From Terebella lapidaria (lineage: Eukaryota; Annelida; Polychaeta; Terebellida; Terebellidae): a DNA stretch of 64,000 bases. Shown here piece after piece: positions 42,864 through 56,000 of this stretch. The notes beneath the pieces were generated by a model, which had not been told where the DNA came from, ran no database searches, and saw only the letters and a program-made list of their open reading frames with translations. Each line of letters starts with the position of its first letter. Position 1 is the first letter of the stretch. Made by a program: the position numbers and the translations under genes. The stretch spans positions 11,404,664 through 11,468,663 of the forward strand of contig OX424556.1 in assembly GCA_949152475.1 (NCBI GenBank), written 5' to 3'.

Positions 42864-44855
42864 CACAGTGCTTACACAGATTAAGGTACCGCGCGGTACC
42901 TTAATCAAAGATGGCGGAAGGTAGGTTATGCTTCGACCTTTCATCGGCGATTTCTAGCATATACATGAGAACTGCGTTTTTATTTTTGTGGTTTCTGAGA
43001 GAGAGTTACAACATATACACTGTGGATAAGTTGCAAGAGATGTTATAGTGGCAGTCGCGAGTAATCTGAGGGAGAAGAAATCAGCTTGATTACGGTACCA
43101 CGCAGAGCTGTGCGGACTGTGATTACCGTACCACGCGTAAAAGATTATGGTACCACATCTGAAAAATGTGCGTACTTTCGAACATAAATTCATCTTGGCG
43201 GCATGATAGAGTAAGAAGAGCATATATTTTCTGTTCCCATCACATTGGAAAATTACTACCTGGATTATAAACTGTTATCGTATTAAAGCCGGGATTCAAT
43301 CATTTTTTTTTGGAATCTGCTGATATTGGTTAGGGGATTCTTGTGAGGCGACGTTTCCTGCATGGACGCCTTTATTCATTATCCAGCCATGCCCCCCTCC
43401 CTTAAACACGATCAATATTTATCATATCATAGCTGCACCCTTGGGACTCATAGCAACAACTTATTGGATGCAAACAAGACAGCAATACATCGTTGTCATA
43501 TATACATGAGTATGTCATTCTGCCAGATTCATGCAAGTATTTGATTATCGAAACATGTTTTTTTCAGTCGATGTAACCCATATTCTGAACAATGACGTGT
43601 AAAGTGGATAAGATTGGGCCTATTTGAATTGTTTTTGACTATCTTTATTTATCAAAACTAGATAAAAATCGTTAGTTCAGGAAATTGCCACTACGATTAT
43701 CATAGACATATAATGTATTTGGTATAACTATTGGAAATATAGTCGATATACTTTACAATATCATCTTCTAGGAACAGCTGGAAGACCAGTTATGTGCCAA
43801 TCAATGTTTTAAACATTGCATCGAAAATGTGTAAACTTGTGATACATCGATTATAACTGACTCTGTGATTGTTTACGTTTGCGATTCACATAATCTTCAA
43901 AGTAATACTTGTTTCTAATTACTGTCATACCTGTCATGAATTACCCAATTTTATTCCAAATTCTGCTTGTACCAATCTATAGCCTAGAATGCCGACGGTG
44001 ATATATTAGTTAATGTGTTCATCATGCTTTGTTACATCCCAGATATGTTGTGAATAAATAAGATTTTGATATTTACAGCCCAGTTATGAATAGATAAGTA
44101 TTTGTTATCGTTTTTCCCCTAAACATCCGGGAGACCAAGGACCAGAAGTCAAATGTCACATCACTGTATTTGATGCTATTCAAAGTCTCAGCCGACAAGA
44201 AATTTCCTATCTCCAATTAGATATGTAGAGAAATGTGTTGGGATCTAGGGTTCCATCGGCGATGGCCTGCAGTAGTGAAAGGGAGTCATTCTCCCGTTTG
44301 TGGCCCTGTTTAAGTCGATCAATTATATACTTGATTGTATAAATATCAAAATGCACAGACTTGCATAGTAGTTCTCCTGTTTGGTCACACAGAATGCGCC
44401 GCCGAACGCTGAATTTCTGGTCTTGATGCTTCACAGCACAGTAGTCGAAAAATTTCGTTACTCTATATAACTGTGTGTCACAAAAGTAACACTGGCACAG
44501 CACCTCTGTGACGAACCCCCCCCCCCCCCCCCCCCCCCATTAAATGGATAAATTGTGTAGTTGTGGTACCGTAATCAGCGATACAGGGGCTGTTCGTGGT
44601 ACCGTAATCAACCTCACGCGGTACCGTAATCAAGCCGATTTCTTCTCCCTCAAATTACTCGCGACTGCCACTATAACATCTCTTGTAACTTATCCACAGT
44701 GTATATGTTGTAACTCCCTCTCAGAAACCACAAACATAAACACGCAGTTCTCTTGTATATGCTAGAAATCGCCGATGAAATGTCGAAGCATAACCTGCCT
44801 TCCGCCATTTTTGATTAAGGTACCGCGCAGTACCTTAATCTGTGTAAGCACTGTG
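42864..44855. mobile_element. 2-kb DNA element with ~290-bp terminal inverted repeats, CACAGTG ends
   Basis: Ends CACAGTGCTTACACAGATTA at 42864 and its exact complement at 44855. The arms stay about 95% identical for at least 230 bp (TTCATCGGCGATTTCTAGCA, GAGTAATCTGAGGGAGAAGA) and run on as GGTACCGTAATCA repeats to about 43160 and 44560. A perfect palindrome GGTACCGCGCGGTACC lies 24 bp inside the left end. The 1.4-kb core has a 98-codon minus-strand frame (44207-44503, CQCYFC) of no recognised family and a C homopolymer. The left end interrupts the GACGTCAAGGCC linker repeat. No convincing target duplication is visible. It is probably a non-autonomous or decayed TIR transposon. Confidence 0.85.
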
Positions 44856-44918
44856 AGGAGAGGGACCGTGCCGAACCAGGGCTCGTCCCTGTGATCACTG
44901 GTCTCTCGCACTGGAACT

Positions 44919-44961
44919 CAATTCAATTCAATTCAATTCATTTTATTCAACACAACATCCA
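44919..44961 (-). mobile_element. Dead-on-arrival LINE 3' tail
   Basis: About 43 bp identical to the 3' end of the LINE at 38.2 kb: a (TTGAA)n run followed by the complement of CATTTTATTCAACACAACAT. Extreme 5' truncation of a LINE insertion explains it. Confidence 0.8.
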
Positions 44962-45129
44962 AATGTTTTATGGAATGGTGAGACACAGGCTCTGGCAGAC
45001 CGTCGGGCTGTCCGGGGTTATATCCCCGTAGCGGACCTTCGGCGAGCCGGCCACAGCTAACACCACGTGATGATTCTGTATCTGAGTGGTGTCCTTACGT
45101 CCGGGGTTGCTCGGCAGACAATTTTTTTA

Positions 45130-46124
45130 ACGTTCTAAAGTAAATAATGTGCTCGCAGTGGCCCACGTACGGTGAGCGGACTATCTGTGAGGATCCGGGA
45201 GAGCAGGCGTGCGCCCGCAGTGACAAACGGTGAACGGATAATCCGCAAGGATCCGGGATAGCGGACGGCGTCAAACTTCACTTGTTTTCCTGGGGGTGGG
45301 GGGGGGGGGGTACTTGAAATCTAAGTATATAAAGTCAAAGAAGGCTTTCAATTTTCATATTTTATCCTGAAAAACACAGTGAAGAATTTCCTTAGTGGTG
45401 GTGGGGGGGGGGGGGGGGGGGTTATTGAAGCCAGAAAACAGATTTTCAATTTTATTGAAGAACACACTGAATGAACAACTTTTGGCTAGATCCCACGTAC
45501 ACATACGATTGCAATGGTAGATTCTATGGGCAATATAGAAGCCAAATCATTTGTTCACTGTTCAATTTTGGTGAAAGAACTTATCAAGCATCTAAGATTG
45601 ATGAACCTTCTGATATATCTTAATCTTGAATCTAGAAGACTAGCTAAGATATCGAGAGTTGAACGGCGTCGACTTTACACTATTCGCAGCCCATAGTTTA
45701 TAGATCGCATATTTTCAAATATGGCGCCTACCAACATGTCAACAACTGTCATTAAAAGATAGTTTGAACTGTTATTGTGAACAATTAGATTAATTATTCT
45801 CCAATATAACACCTGAAGATATAGTAAAGTTGACGGTATTATTCATTTTCAGTCAAATGTATAATCTATATTTAAGACTATCTATGCGGTAAATGGGTGA
45901 GGTGTCTAGATCTAGGTCTCCTCGTATAAGTTGCGTGTATAAACATGTTACCGGAGATCCCCGTAATTAGGCTCAGGACTTATCTGCTCATAGTTATACT
46001 GTAATTGGGCAAGAGGTGTTGCATGCTCATTAAATTTACTCCGTTTAAAGGCCCATCCACATGGGAATATATCGGGGAATAATTATTTTAAATTAATGAT
46101 TATTAACAATTCTTCTTCCACAAC
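45130..46124. other. Non-genic interval with a short tandem duplication and G runs
   Basis: A ~62-bp unit is repeated once at about 45150-45270 (GAGGATCCGGGAGAGC and AAGGATCCGGGATAGC). G homopolymers lie at about 45295-45310 and 45404-45421. No exon recognised. Confidence 0.45.
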
Positions 46125-46214
46125 CACAGTGGCTCGTGACCATATGTGTGTGGTAATCACTTGTATATTATATATTACATGATTACCACACACATATGGT
46201 CACGAGCCACTGTG
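46125..46214. repeat. Perfect 34-bp inverted repeat (hairpin)
   Basis: CACAGTGGCTCGTGACCATA… at 46125-46158 is exactly complementary to 46181-46214, around a 22-bp AT-only-like loop. A TCCACAACCA word lies on both sides, possibly an imprecise target duplication. Likely a ~90-bp MITE; a transcript would form a perfect stem. Confidence 0.88.
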
Positions 46215-46911
46215 TCCACAACCACTTTGCTGAGGGCTATTTTAGGGTGTGCTGCTGGGAAAAGTTATTAAAAGACAATCTAGTGGAGTGGAATAAAACA
46301 GAAGGAGGTAAAAGGATTAGAATTTTTATTTACAGGTTTAAAAAGACAATAGGGCTGGAAAGCGGATGATCGGTGATGAATTCCAATGAATTCGTGAATA
46401 AGGCGTCGCCGGGGATAAACCTAATTATCGCCCGTTTCTAACAACGTCAATAACTGCTGAAATAACATCTTGTGTCAAATAACTTTAGCGAAAGTACAAA
46501 GCAGGTATACAAAGCAGGTAGAGTACAAAGCAGGTCAAAATTCATTAGAATAACAGTCCGTCTGCCGGCAATTTTGCTAGAGCAAGCTTGAATATGTTGT
46601 GGAATTGGACAACTTCTATCTATCTTTTACAACAGTTTTTGTATATCTTCATCGTGTATGTATGGATACTATAATACACTAAAAACATCGTTTATGGCCT
46701 AATCGTGATGGTCCCGCTGGGTGGGGGGTCCAGGGGCCATTTTTATGCGCCGATTTTATGATGTTTTTGGCTTAAAGATATTCCAATGTGATTGCCTGAT
46801 TATGAACTTCCAGTAATATTGCAGTCATGTAAACACCGACGCCAATTGTATATTCGAGAAATAGGTCCCAATCTCCTCTACATGACCCTTTTTTCGTCAA
46901 TGCTCGAAGGC

Positions 46912-48232
46912 AGGACCTGTTTCACGAGTATATATAGTGGGGCCACTACAGTAAAAACACGAAATTTGCAATGAACCTACCCTACACACTAAAGAGGGCG
47001 ATGAAGTGAAGGGGTTAGAATGAAAAATAGGGTGTAGTTTTTTGGGGTGATGAACGTCTCATTCACGAAATAAGGGTGATTTCTACAAAAGCGGGACCTA
47101 TTTCACGAGTATATATAGTGGGGCCACTACAGAAAAAACAAGGAATTTGCAATGAACCTACCCTACACACTAAAGAGGGCGACGAAGTGATGGGGTTAGA
47201 GTGAAAAATGGGGTGTAGTTTTTTGGGGTGATGAACGTCTCATTCACGAAATAAGGGTGATTTCTACAAAAGCGGGACCTATTTCACGAGTATATATAGT
47301 GGGCCAACTACAGAAAAAACAAGGAATTTGCAATGAACCTACCCTACACACTAAAGAGGGCGATGAAGTGATGGGGTTAGTGTGAAAAATGGGGTGTAGT
47401 TTTTTGGGGTGATGAACGTCTCATTCACGAAATAAGGGTGATTTCTACAAAAGCGGGACCTATTTCACGAGTATATATAGTGGGCCAACTACAGTAAAAA
47501 CAAGAAATTTGCAATGAACCTACCCTACACACTAAAGAGGGCGACGAAGTGATGGGGTTAGAGTAAAAAAATGGGGTGTAGTTTTTTTTGGGGGATGAAC
47601 GTCTCATTCACGAAATGAGGGTGATTTCTACAAAAGCGGGACCTATTTCACGAGTATATATAGTGGGCCAAGTACAGTAAGAAGAGGAAATTTGCAATGA
47701 ACCTACCCTACACACTAAAGAGGGCGATGAAGTGATGGGGTTAGAGTAAAAAAATGGGGTGTAGTTTTTTTTGGGGGATGAACGTCTCATTCACGAAATG
47801 AGGGTGATTTCTACAAAAGCGGGACCTATTTCACGAGTATATATAGTGGGCCAAGTACAGTAAGAAGAGGAAATTTGCAATGAACCTACCCTACACACTC
47901 AAGAGGGCGACGAAGTGATGGGGTTAGAGTAAAAAATGGGGTGTAGTTTTTTTGGGGGATGAACGTCTCATTCACGGAACAAGGGTGATTTTTACAAAAG
48001 CGGGACCTATTTCACGAGTATATATAGGGGGACAACTAAATTAAAAACACGAAATTTGCAATGAACCTACTCTACACACTAAAGAGGGCGACGAAGTGAT
48101 GGGGTTAGAGTAAAAAATGGGGTGTAGATTTTTTGGGGATGAACGTCTCATTCACGAAATAAGGGTCATTTGTGCAAAAGCGGGACCTATTTAACGAGTA
48201 TATATAGTCGTCCAACTACAGTAAAACACGAA
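46912..48232. repeat. ~181-bp tandem satellite, about seven units
   Basis: The landmark TTTCACGAGTATATATAG starts at 46920, 47101, 47282, 47463, 47646, 47829 and 48010, with TTAACGAG at 48190. The spacing is 180-183 bp. Each unit also has ACACTAAAGAGGGCGA and GATGAACGTCTCATTCACG. Units are highly similar, so the array is young or homogenised. A decayed unit lies near 48350. Repeated 60-codon minus-strand frames are by-products. Every unit carries a TATATATAG box. Confidence 0.95.
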
Positions 48233-49100
48233 GGTCCATCGTTCCTCCCCCATCACCTACCTCCAGGATTCTACAAGATATAGAAATACACTTAACATAT
48301 TAAAATGGTGTTACTATTTCAGCTAAATAAGCCTGTTTAGTTTTACTAGAGCGGGGCCTATTTTCTGAGTATATATTGTGTCAAAAGTATAGCCAAAACA
48401 CCCCTACAAATCGATGGGATTGCCATTAAATCACTCGGCCTGTACGGCTATGAAACCGGATTACTCCTCACACCTTTCACAAACCACACAGGTGACCGCA
48501 TGTTTTATCGATTTTTTCAGCTGGTGTTCGCGGCCGCGTTCGCTTATTGTATTGATTGTGTGAGGCTTAATCGGTGCAGGGCATGTTATATCATGAATTT
48601 TGATCCCTTGAATAATACCATTTGTCAGTATCCCACCCGTACTGCAATATTTAAAGACACGAGTTGTTGAAATCATGACCAATTTAAACGGTGTGGGAAA
48701 TAGGTCCCAGCTGGACCAATATCACGAGAAGGATTTTAAATACTTAAAATCACCATATTAAATGCACCCCCATGTTAAAAGAAAGGGAGGCGTCAGGTGC
48801 TTATCCCCAGTCCAAATAAATTCATTGGAATTTGTCATCGATCAGTACTTCCGCTTTCCAGCTGTATGGAAGGTTTGAAGGGCAGGGTGTTTTAGTGCTG
48901 CCACCTCAACGAGTACTATTATATATAGGTTCTGAACTTCATGTAGATCTACCAGTCATACTTCACCTGGGAGTCAAACGGCAATTTTCTATCCGTTTTC
49001 AGATAGAATTTCAGAATTCTATCGGGTACAGGTGCATTATGATTTGGCTAAAAAGTAAGGAGGGGAAAAATTTTCTTTGCAAGGACAGAAATGCCTTTTT
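48233..49100. other. No gene seen; fragment of foldback P
   Basis: A minus-strand frame of 73 codons (48461-48682) has no recognised domain. A fragment of foldback element P (CTTCACCTGGGAGTCAAACG) lies near 48960. A 24-bp direct duplication (TTTGCAAGGACAGAAATGCC) is at about 49074-49120. Confidence 0.4.
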
Positions 49101-49407
49101 GCAAGGACAGAAATGCCTTTTTTAGCAGAATTTTTTTTTGGCAAGTCGGCTATTTCTGATTTTCATTGATATCTCGGATACGGTGCGTCGTAGATCGGAC
49201 TCGTCATCCTAGACAAACATTTTTCAGGGGTATTGAGGATGAACCTTGACCCTGACTGGGAGTTGGAATTCTGTTTGTTTGTTTGATATCTCAGTAACAG
49301 TGTGTCATAGAGCAAAACGGACTCATCACTCATGGTAAACATGCCATCAATGTTATAAGTCAGTTTCAACACTGAAATGCCTCCAAGGCATCTTTGGGCT
49401 TTGACGT
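49101..49407. repeat. 147-bp satellite fragment plus linker repeat, inverted
   Basis: The complement of the satellite (GGACTCGTCATCCTAGACAA, GATATCTCAGTAACAGTGTG) covers about 49155-49345. It is followed by the inverted linker GAAATGCCTCCAAGGCATC…TTTGACGTC to 49407. The order is the mirror of that at 16.5-17.8 kb. Confidence 0.8.
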
Positions 49408-49987
49408 CTATATTTTGATTTTTTAAACTCAATTACACTGTTTTTCGCTGATATTTTTGCGATGCTAAACGGTATCGTTCCATAACTTGGCATGCTCCAC
49501 CTGAGAGTCAAACGGCAATACCGGTATTCTATCGAATTACAGATTTCTATTGCGAAAATTGAAAAAGTTGGCAATCTACCCCAATGTTAAATTTAGCCCT
49601 GTCATTCAAATTCTGGGTCCGCACAAAATTTTGTGCATTTGCTCGGTTTAGTATCAGTGCAATCTTTCGAAATCAACATGTTTGTGTAGAATACACCCCA
49701 ATGTGATTTCTGGTCCAAAATACCAATAATATTTCGAATCCTGATGGATGTAAGCAGGACCAAATCCTCGAATATGTTCAGATTCTCGAGATCCCGTTTT
49801 GGGCTGAAATTTAACATTGGGTTAGATTGCCAACTTCTTCAAAACCTGCGATTGAAGTCTGAAATTTTGTAGAAAAATGCCGTATGGCTCCCAGGTGGAG
49901 CGTGCCGAGTTATGGAACGATAACATTTAGCATCGCAAAAATATCGTCAAAAACCAATGTAAACAAGTCAGATAAATCAGAGTATAG
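49408..49987. mobile_element. Palindromic foldback element P, copy 3 (best preserved)
   Basis: About 580 bp from CTATATTTTGATTTTTTAAA to …GATAAATCAGAGTATAG. The two halves mirror each other: GATGCTAAACGGTATCGTTC with GAACGATAACATTTAGCATC, and AAAGTTGGCAATCTACCCCA with TGGGTTAGATTGCCAACTTC. It ends about 75 bp before the OFD1 start codon, so it lies in the OFD1 5' region or first intron. Confidence 0.85.
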
Positions 49988-50063
49988 TTCATGTATTATT
50001 TATGCTTATTCACAAATCATTCAGTTCAGATTCATACGTATTTGATTGCAGTGATTCTACACG

Positions 50064-53000
50064 ATGTCAAACACAGAAGCACTAACAGCAGAAGATCTGC
50101 GCAACCGACTTTATCACAGCCTGCGAGAAAAAGGCCTTGTAGATGCCTTGAAGGTAAAATGTTGAACAAACAGATTCATTTTGATCTGCATCTACCATCC
50201 TATACATGTATGTATGCAAAAAAGAAACAAACTAAATAATTTGTGAGTGCAGAGGACAATTGACTTGCACAAGGAATTCATGCAGAAATCTGTATGTACA
50301 TGTACACTTCCTCCTTTGGCACAGTCACAGCTCCGAAACAAGCTCGTCTGTGAGTTACGCCATGTTGCAGTGCAACAAAACTTTGAAGCTGATCATGGGC
50401 AACGTTCCTTGCTGCACAAAGCGTCTAACAGCCTGGTGGTGGACCACTTGCGACACTGTCGTTATGACTACACTCTTAGCGTATTCCTCCCAGAGTGTGG
50501 CACCCCAGAAGGACAGGTTTGTAAATGCCTATAGTACTTGTGAACATACTCAGTACATGTTCTCAAACCTACCAGAGACTACTTCACATTCTACATGTAG
50601 GAATTTGTGTAGCAATATTTTTGTTATTTTCAGTTATTGACTACGCAAGATATGTTGCAACTGTTACATATCAGTCCCCATTCTCGTCTATACCGCACGC
50701 TGGTCAGTAGCGAAACTCTGATATTTTCTAGCTTTGTGTCATCTAGTTCCTCTCGTGTATACAAATTCTGACAGCTGTTCAGTGTTTGATCAGATAATAC
50801 AACTGTGTGATAGGTTACCTGCCATTTTATGTGTGCCATGGATTTTTTTTTCAAGGCTGAACAAAGTGCAGATGAAAACTACAAAGGTGATTTTATCAAC
50901 CATACTACATGTATTTACTGTAATAAATATCAAAACGTTTAATGGTCAATATGTAAAGCAGAAAAAGTTAAATTAGCATTATTTGTGTTGCTTTCTCACA
51001 TCACCAATTTCATTCCAATTTGTTGTACATATAAATAATCATGTATTGTAGGGTTCTTGTGGCAGCTATTGCATGAGGTTGCTGCAGTGTGTGGGAATGC
51101 GTGTAAAGACAGCAGTGTACAAACGGACAGCACACGATACCCGACCTCTATCTCACTCGGTGAATATGATGTTCAACAAATTATGTAAATTCTCTGAAGG
51201 CAGCCTTTAATTGCCAGCACTGCATGGTTCGACAGTCCCAAGTGGAGTAGGCTCTACTTAGTAGATGATGACACTGCTCAAATTTCCCTGCACCGTTACA
51301 GAAGAGCAGTTCAGCAAGGTAGATGACTACTACACATCACTGGAGGATGCAAGCAGTCACCGCTCTGTAGCTCTCGAGCAACGTCTGCTCTCCTTCCAAA
51401 GGCAGCTTGAGGAAAGAAGCAGAACCGACACAAAACTGGAGGTCATGAATCAATAACTGATCTTTTACAGAACTTTCAAACACCTTGACGATCATGCACT
51501 CGCATGGAATATATTGACATCAGAATAGCCTGTGGTGTCATGTATATGAATGTAATGCTGAAGCCCTACATAAGCACACTTGGTGTACATAATTATGTTC
51601 ATTCTTATATTTTGCAGATAGCCAGATTTAAGGAGAATGAATTGTCAAGAATGCGCTTGGAGGAGCAAGAGAAATGTCGACAAGAAGTGGATCGATTAAG
51701 GAAAGAGGTTAGGTTTTGTGAACTCGGTGTATAGAAGCATGAATGTTATTTTGAATCAGAGGTAATAGGCACTTAGTAATTTTGAAATTGGCACTGGGGA
51801 GATGTGTACATAATTCATACAGATGGAGGTGTCATACAGAACCAAGTGTGAGAGCCTGGCTGAGAGGGAACAGCACTCTATCGAGCGACTGCAGAAAGAG
51901 CGCGAGGTCAGCCCATACTTAACTGAAATAATAATAATAATTGTACGAGACTTGAATAGAGAGTTGAAGCCACTAATGATCAATTCGAGTATGGGTGCTT
52001 GTAGCCAGTGACATGTTACTCTAATATGAGTGGGTAATTACGTAATCTATAAATTACATTATGACGATATCAATGTTATTGCCACGTATGATGTTTGACA
52101 TTAAGATGTCAGAAAAAGAGACATATAACCAGCGGCAGTCTCTACTGGAGGAGATTGAAGCTGTGCGACAGCGGGAGGCCAACACCCGACGTGCAAAAGA
52201 GGTCGAAGAAAGGTACACTGCTTGTGTGTAGTGTAGTGTAAGGCATCTAGGTACTATACTGCATCTTGGTAAGAAAAACATCAATTAAAATTTGTAACTT
52301 CATTGTTTCAGAGAGAAGAATCTGTGGGAAGAGAAGATGAAGACAAAAGAACAGTTGGTGATAAGGAGGGAAGATGATGTGCGTAAAGCAGAAATAGAGT
52401 ACACACAAAAGTTGAGGGATGCAACAGAAAGGTCGGTACCCATAGCAACTGTGTGTTGTGCACCTGCAGCATGATTATAACTTTCCTGGTTTAGATTAAT
52501 TTGTCCTGTCAATCACTCAGGTTCAAGCTGGAAGAACAAGCAAGACTTTTAGAGAGAACTAAAAACTTGGAATATCGGGAGGTCAGAGTGAGAGGTGAGA
52601 TAATAGGATGTTAGATGTATTGTTCTCTGTACAGTTGGGAGATAACCAGTACATGTACCCGGTAAATGGAACATGAAAATGCCTATTGACTTGTGTGGTA
52701 TGTCATGATTCGCAGAAAATGAGAGACGACTGGATGATGAGCTGCAGGGTATTGACCATGTAAAATCAGAGTTACGTCAAAAGACCAGAATGTGCAGCGA
52801 GCTGGAGGTTGGTAAATCACAGCAAAACTTTTAGCTGTGATAACGTCAAGGACATGACAAACTTCTAAGTTTCCCCGAGTAATAACCTGAACCCTTGGGT
52901 TGATAATAAATACAAGTTTTGAACAAATCGAAATAAACGTATTCGAATACAAGATATTTATCATTGGATTGCTGAAAGTGTGCTATCTTGATTGGTCAAT

Positions 53001-56000
53001 TCTCGACAATAACACGCCATATTTGGAGAGCTGTCAATCAACCCCCCAATATTGTCTGTACTGTGGGCTTCAGGCGGGTACTGTTAATACAAAATGACGT
53101 TTTAGAGAGTTCCATATAATCCAATGATAAAATCATTATCTACCTTCATCCTTCAGTCAGCAATATCTCACTCGGCCTGGGGCTGCATAGGATATAATGA
53201 CTTCACACAGATACCATGCCGTATTGGGGTTTGAAGCCCATTATAACTTATAACCTGAAATATTAATGAAACAAATTACTTTTTGTTGCTCATGTGCCAG
53301 AATTATTTTGCAATATTGCAGGGAGAAGTAACGAAGCTCAAGCATGAGCTGATTGGCTTGAGGTCGGAGAGTGAGCTGTTGGGAGGAAGAGTCAGAGAGG
53401 TCAGTTGCCAGTCGCCTCATGTTATTCCTTGATTTCTATAACTAGCAATTCTACCGTATCGTATCTATAGACAGATAAGACACAACCTTACCTTCATTAC
53501 AGATGGTGGATTACCAGGTTGTGAAGGAGGATAACGCAATCATGCGCCGAGAGATAGATAACCTGAAAATGTATGTACATGTGTATTGGATACATCTTCA
53601 CTTACATGTATTTTTTATGATTATGCACTTAGTTATGTGTTATTAAAAATTATTGTAATATAGATGTCATTGCTAATCTATAGTTTGGTGAACATTGTTG
53701 ATTATTTATATGTTATAGGAGGACTGCTGACCTGTCTCGAGATGTCATGTTAGAGAGACAGAGTATGTACCGTGATACAAATCATAGTTTACTCAGTACT
53801 TAACATTTGTATATTTCTCAATGCGTTACCTTGCCTCACTTGCAAATGTACTGAATTCATTCCATGAAGGCCATAGTTGCATCTTCTAGGTACAGTGTTC
53901 ATGCTTAGTGGGGTCAGTGCTGCTGACATATATCAGATGCCTTACTGGTCAGAAGTCTTTAGCTAAAGAATACTTAGAATATCCATATTGGTAACTCAAG
54001 GTCTAACCATGGAAAGATTAAGATGAGGTACCGCATTGAGTACAGTAATGTTATTCACTATATATCCTCATTATGATTCACAGAGAATGAAGATTTGTTG
54101 CGTGAGATGACAGAGCGTGCATCCAAACCAACACCGGAGGTCTACATCATGCAGAAACAAGTCGACAAAATCCGCAATGAAATGAAGCAGGAGCGGGCAG
54201 TCTTTGATCACCAGAAACAGATGATGGACCAGCGATGTCATGATGAGGTGGGTACCGGAGTGAGAGTAAAAGATGTGGTATAGGGGTGAGACTGCCAGAC
54301 ATGCTACAAGTATCAGTTGGATATTACGCATGTGATTTGTTGTATCATGACAATCAAGTTATCATTAAAATATATCAAGGTTGAGAGAAGCCGGGAGTTG
54401 TTGCGGAAGTATGAGGAACAGACTTGTCAACTAGAAGAGATGAATCGTGAAATCCGAGACTTGCGGCATCAGCTAGGCCATACTAAAACGGGTACATCTC
54501 GAAGCATCACTGTTCAACTAAAAAAATTAGTGTCCTAGACTAAAGATTTAATATATTTCCAATTACTGTAACACGACTAATTTTGGCGACGATTTATTTG
54601 GCGGATTTGGCGGTAGGAGAAAATCCGCCAAATTAAATCGTCCACCAAATTATCTAGATATATGTTAAGATATATATGTGGTTCTGAAACCGCCAAATTA
54701 AATCTCCGCCAAATAACGTGGGGCTCACAAGCGCCAAATTTAATAGCCGCCAAAATTAGTCGTTTTACAGTAGTTACTGAGGTAATTATGAACATATATT
54801 TCAGCACTGACGAATGAAGTATACCGCAAACCCAAACTTGATAGGTAAGTGCTAAACTACGTGCTGTTGTTCTTCACTTTTACCGGGTTTGCCCTACAAA
54901 GCTTTTCTAGTATTCTGTTGTACTCTGATTTTCCATATTCCAGGTCGGACTCCATGTGTGATCTGCATGGGAGCCAAGTTGATCCAACACTAATCCGGGA
55001 ATCTGCTGATCCAGAACAGCTCTTCTCGTCGGCACATGGACTACTTGATAACATGTGAGTCTCCATTTATTCTACTGATGCAACAAGAAAACTTTGCCAC
55101 TGGTGTTGTCACTACACAGTCAGGATCATTCACATGTACATATTGTGATATGTGCTTGTGCTCATGGACCATATGTACACTTATTGTAGCTTGAACAGAC
55201 CTGAGGCTTTGAGAACGACCGCTCATCCAGCAGCCGTGTCTGATGACTTCAGCTACTCCATGGATTTGGTGGAAGATACGAAAAATAGACTACGGAGACT
55301 TGAAAAGGAAGCAGAGGTACCTCGCAAAGTGACCTATACCTGAAAGTAAATATTTCACGAGTTCTATCATCTTGCTCCACTAATAACAACCTGAAATGTG
55401 GATGTTACAGAACCTCGACCAGCATTACCAGAACTTCCAGTATCGTGTTACGACGGTACATGGTGTTCTAGAAGAAGCTCCCCATATAGTCCCAGCACCG
55501 ACAGTGTCTATAGCCAAGTCCCACGATCATGACAGCAGGGAGGTCCGAGCCTCAACCAGCACGATGACAAGGCCCCAGCCCAGGGTGGAATTCTCTGAGG
55601 GCATCAGTGATTTGCGAGACACTCAACCACCACCGCACAACAAAGTCCTGGATACCATTGTTACCCAGCCACAGTCTTCCACCCCAACTCGGTCCTCAGC
55701 ACATGGTCAGTGGCCTGCTTCAGGCTAGATTCCTTAACTCGAAAGTGCACATTGGATGATGGCATTCAATGTTAATTATTGCTTTGTATAAAATCAAGTG
55801 TGACACACATGGGCTGTTGCAGGTAAAGAGAGGTCCCAGCAGAACACTTCCAGTCCAGCATCACACAAGCTCTATGGGGACTCTTCACTGGTGGACAACA
55901 GCATGTCGACAGTGCAGAGTTCTCCCCATGGTCCTGTCGTCAGCACCAACAGGTCCGGGCTGCCCGCCCGACCGCTGTCAGTGGAGGACCTTGAGCGCAG

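Noticed and set aside
44207-44503. 98-codon frame in the 2-kb TIR element as a transposase fragment
   Set aside because: It has some Cys pairs but no match I recognise to RAG1/Transib or another transposase, and no further conserved blocks; kept only as part of the element.
44962-45260. tRNA gene or tRNA-derived SINE
   Set aside because: GGGGTTATATCCCC looks like a T-arm, but no A box, anticodon arm or acceptor pairing could be assembled.
47425-47790. Two identical 60-codon minus-strand frames
   Set aside because: They are successive units of the 181-bp satellite read in the same frame, not duplicated genes.
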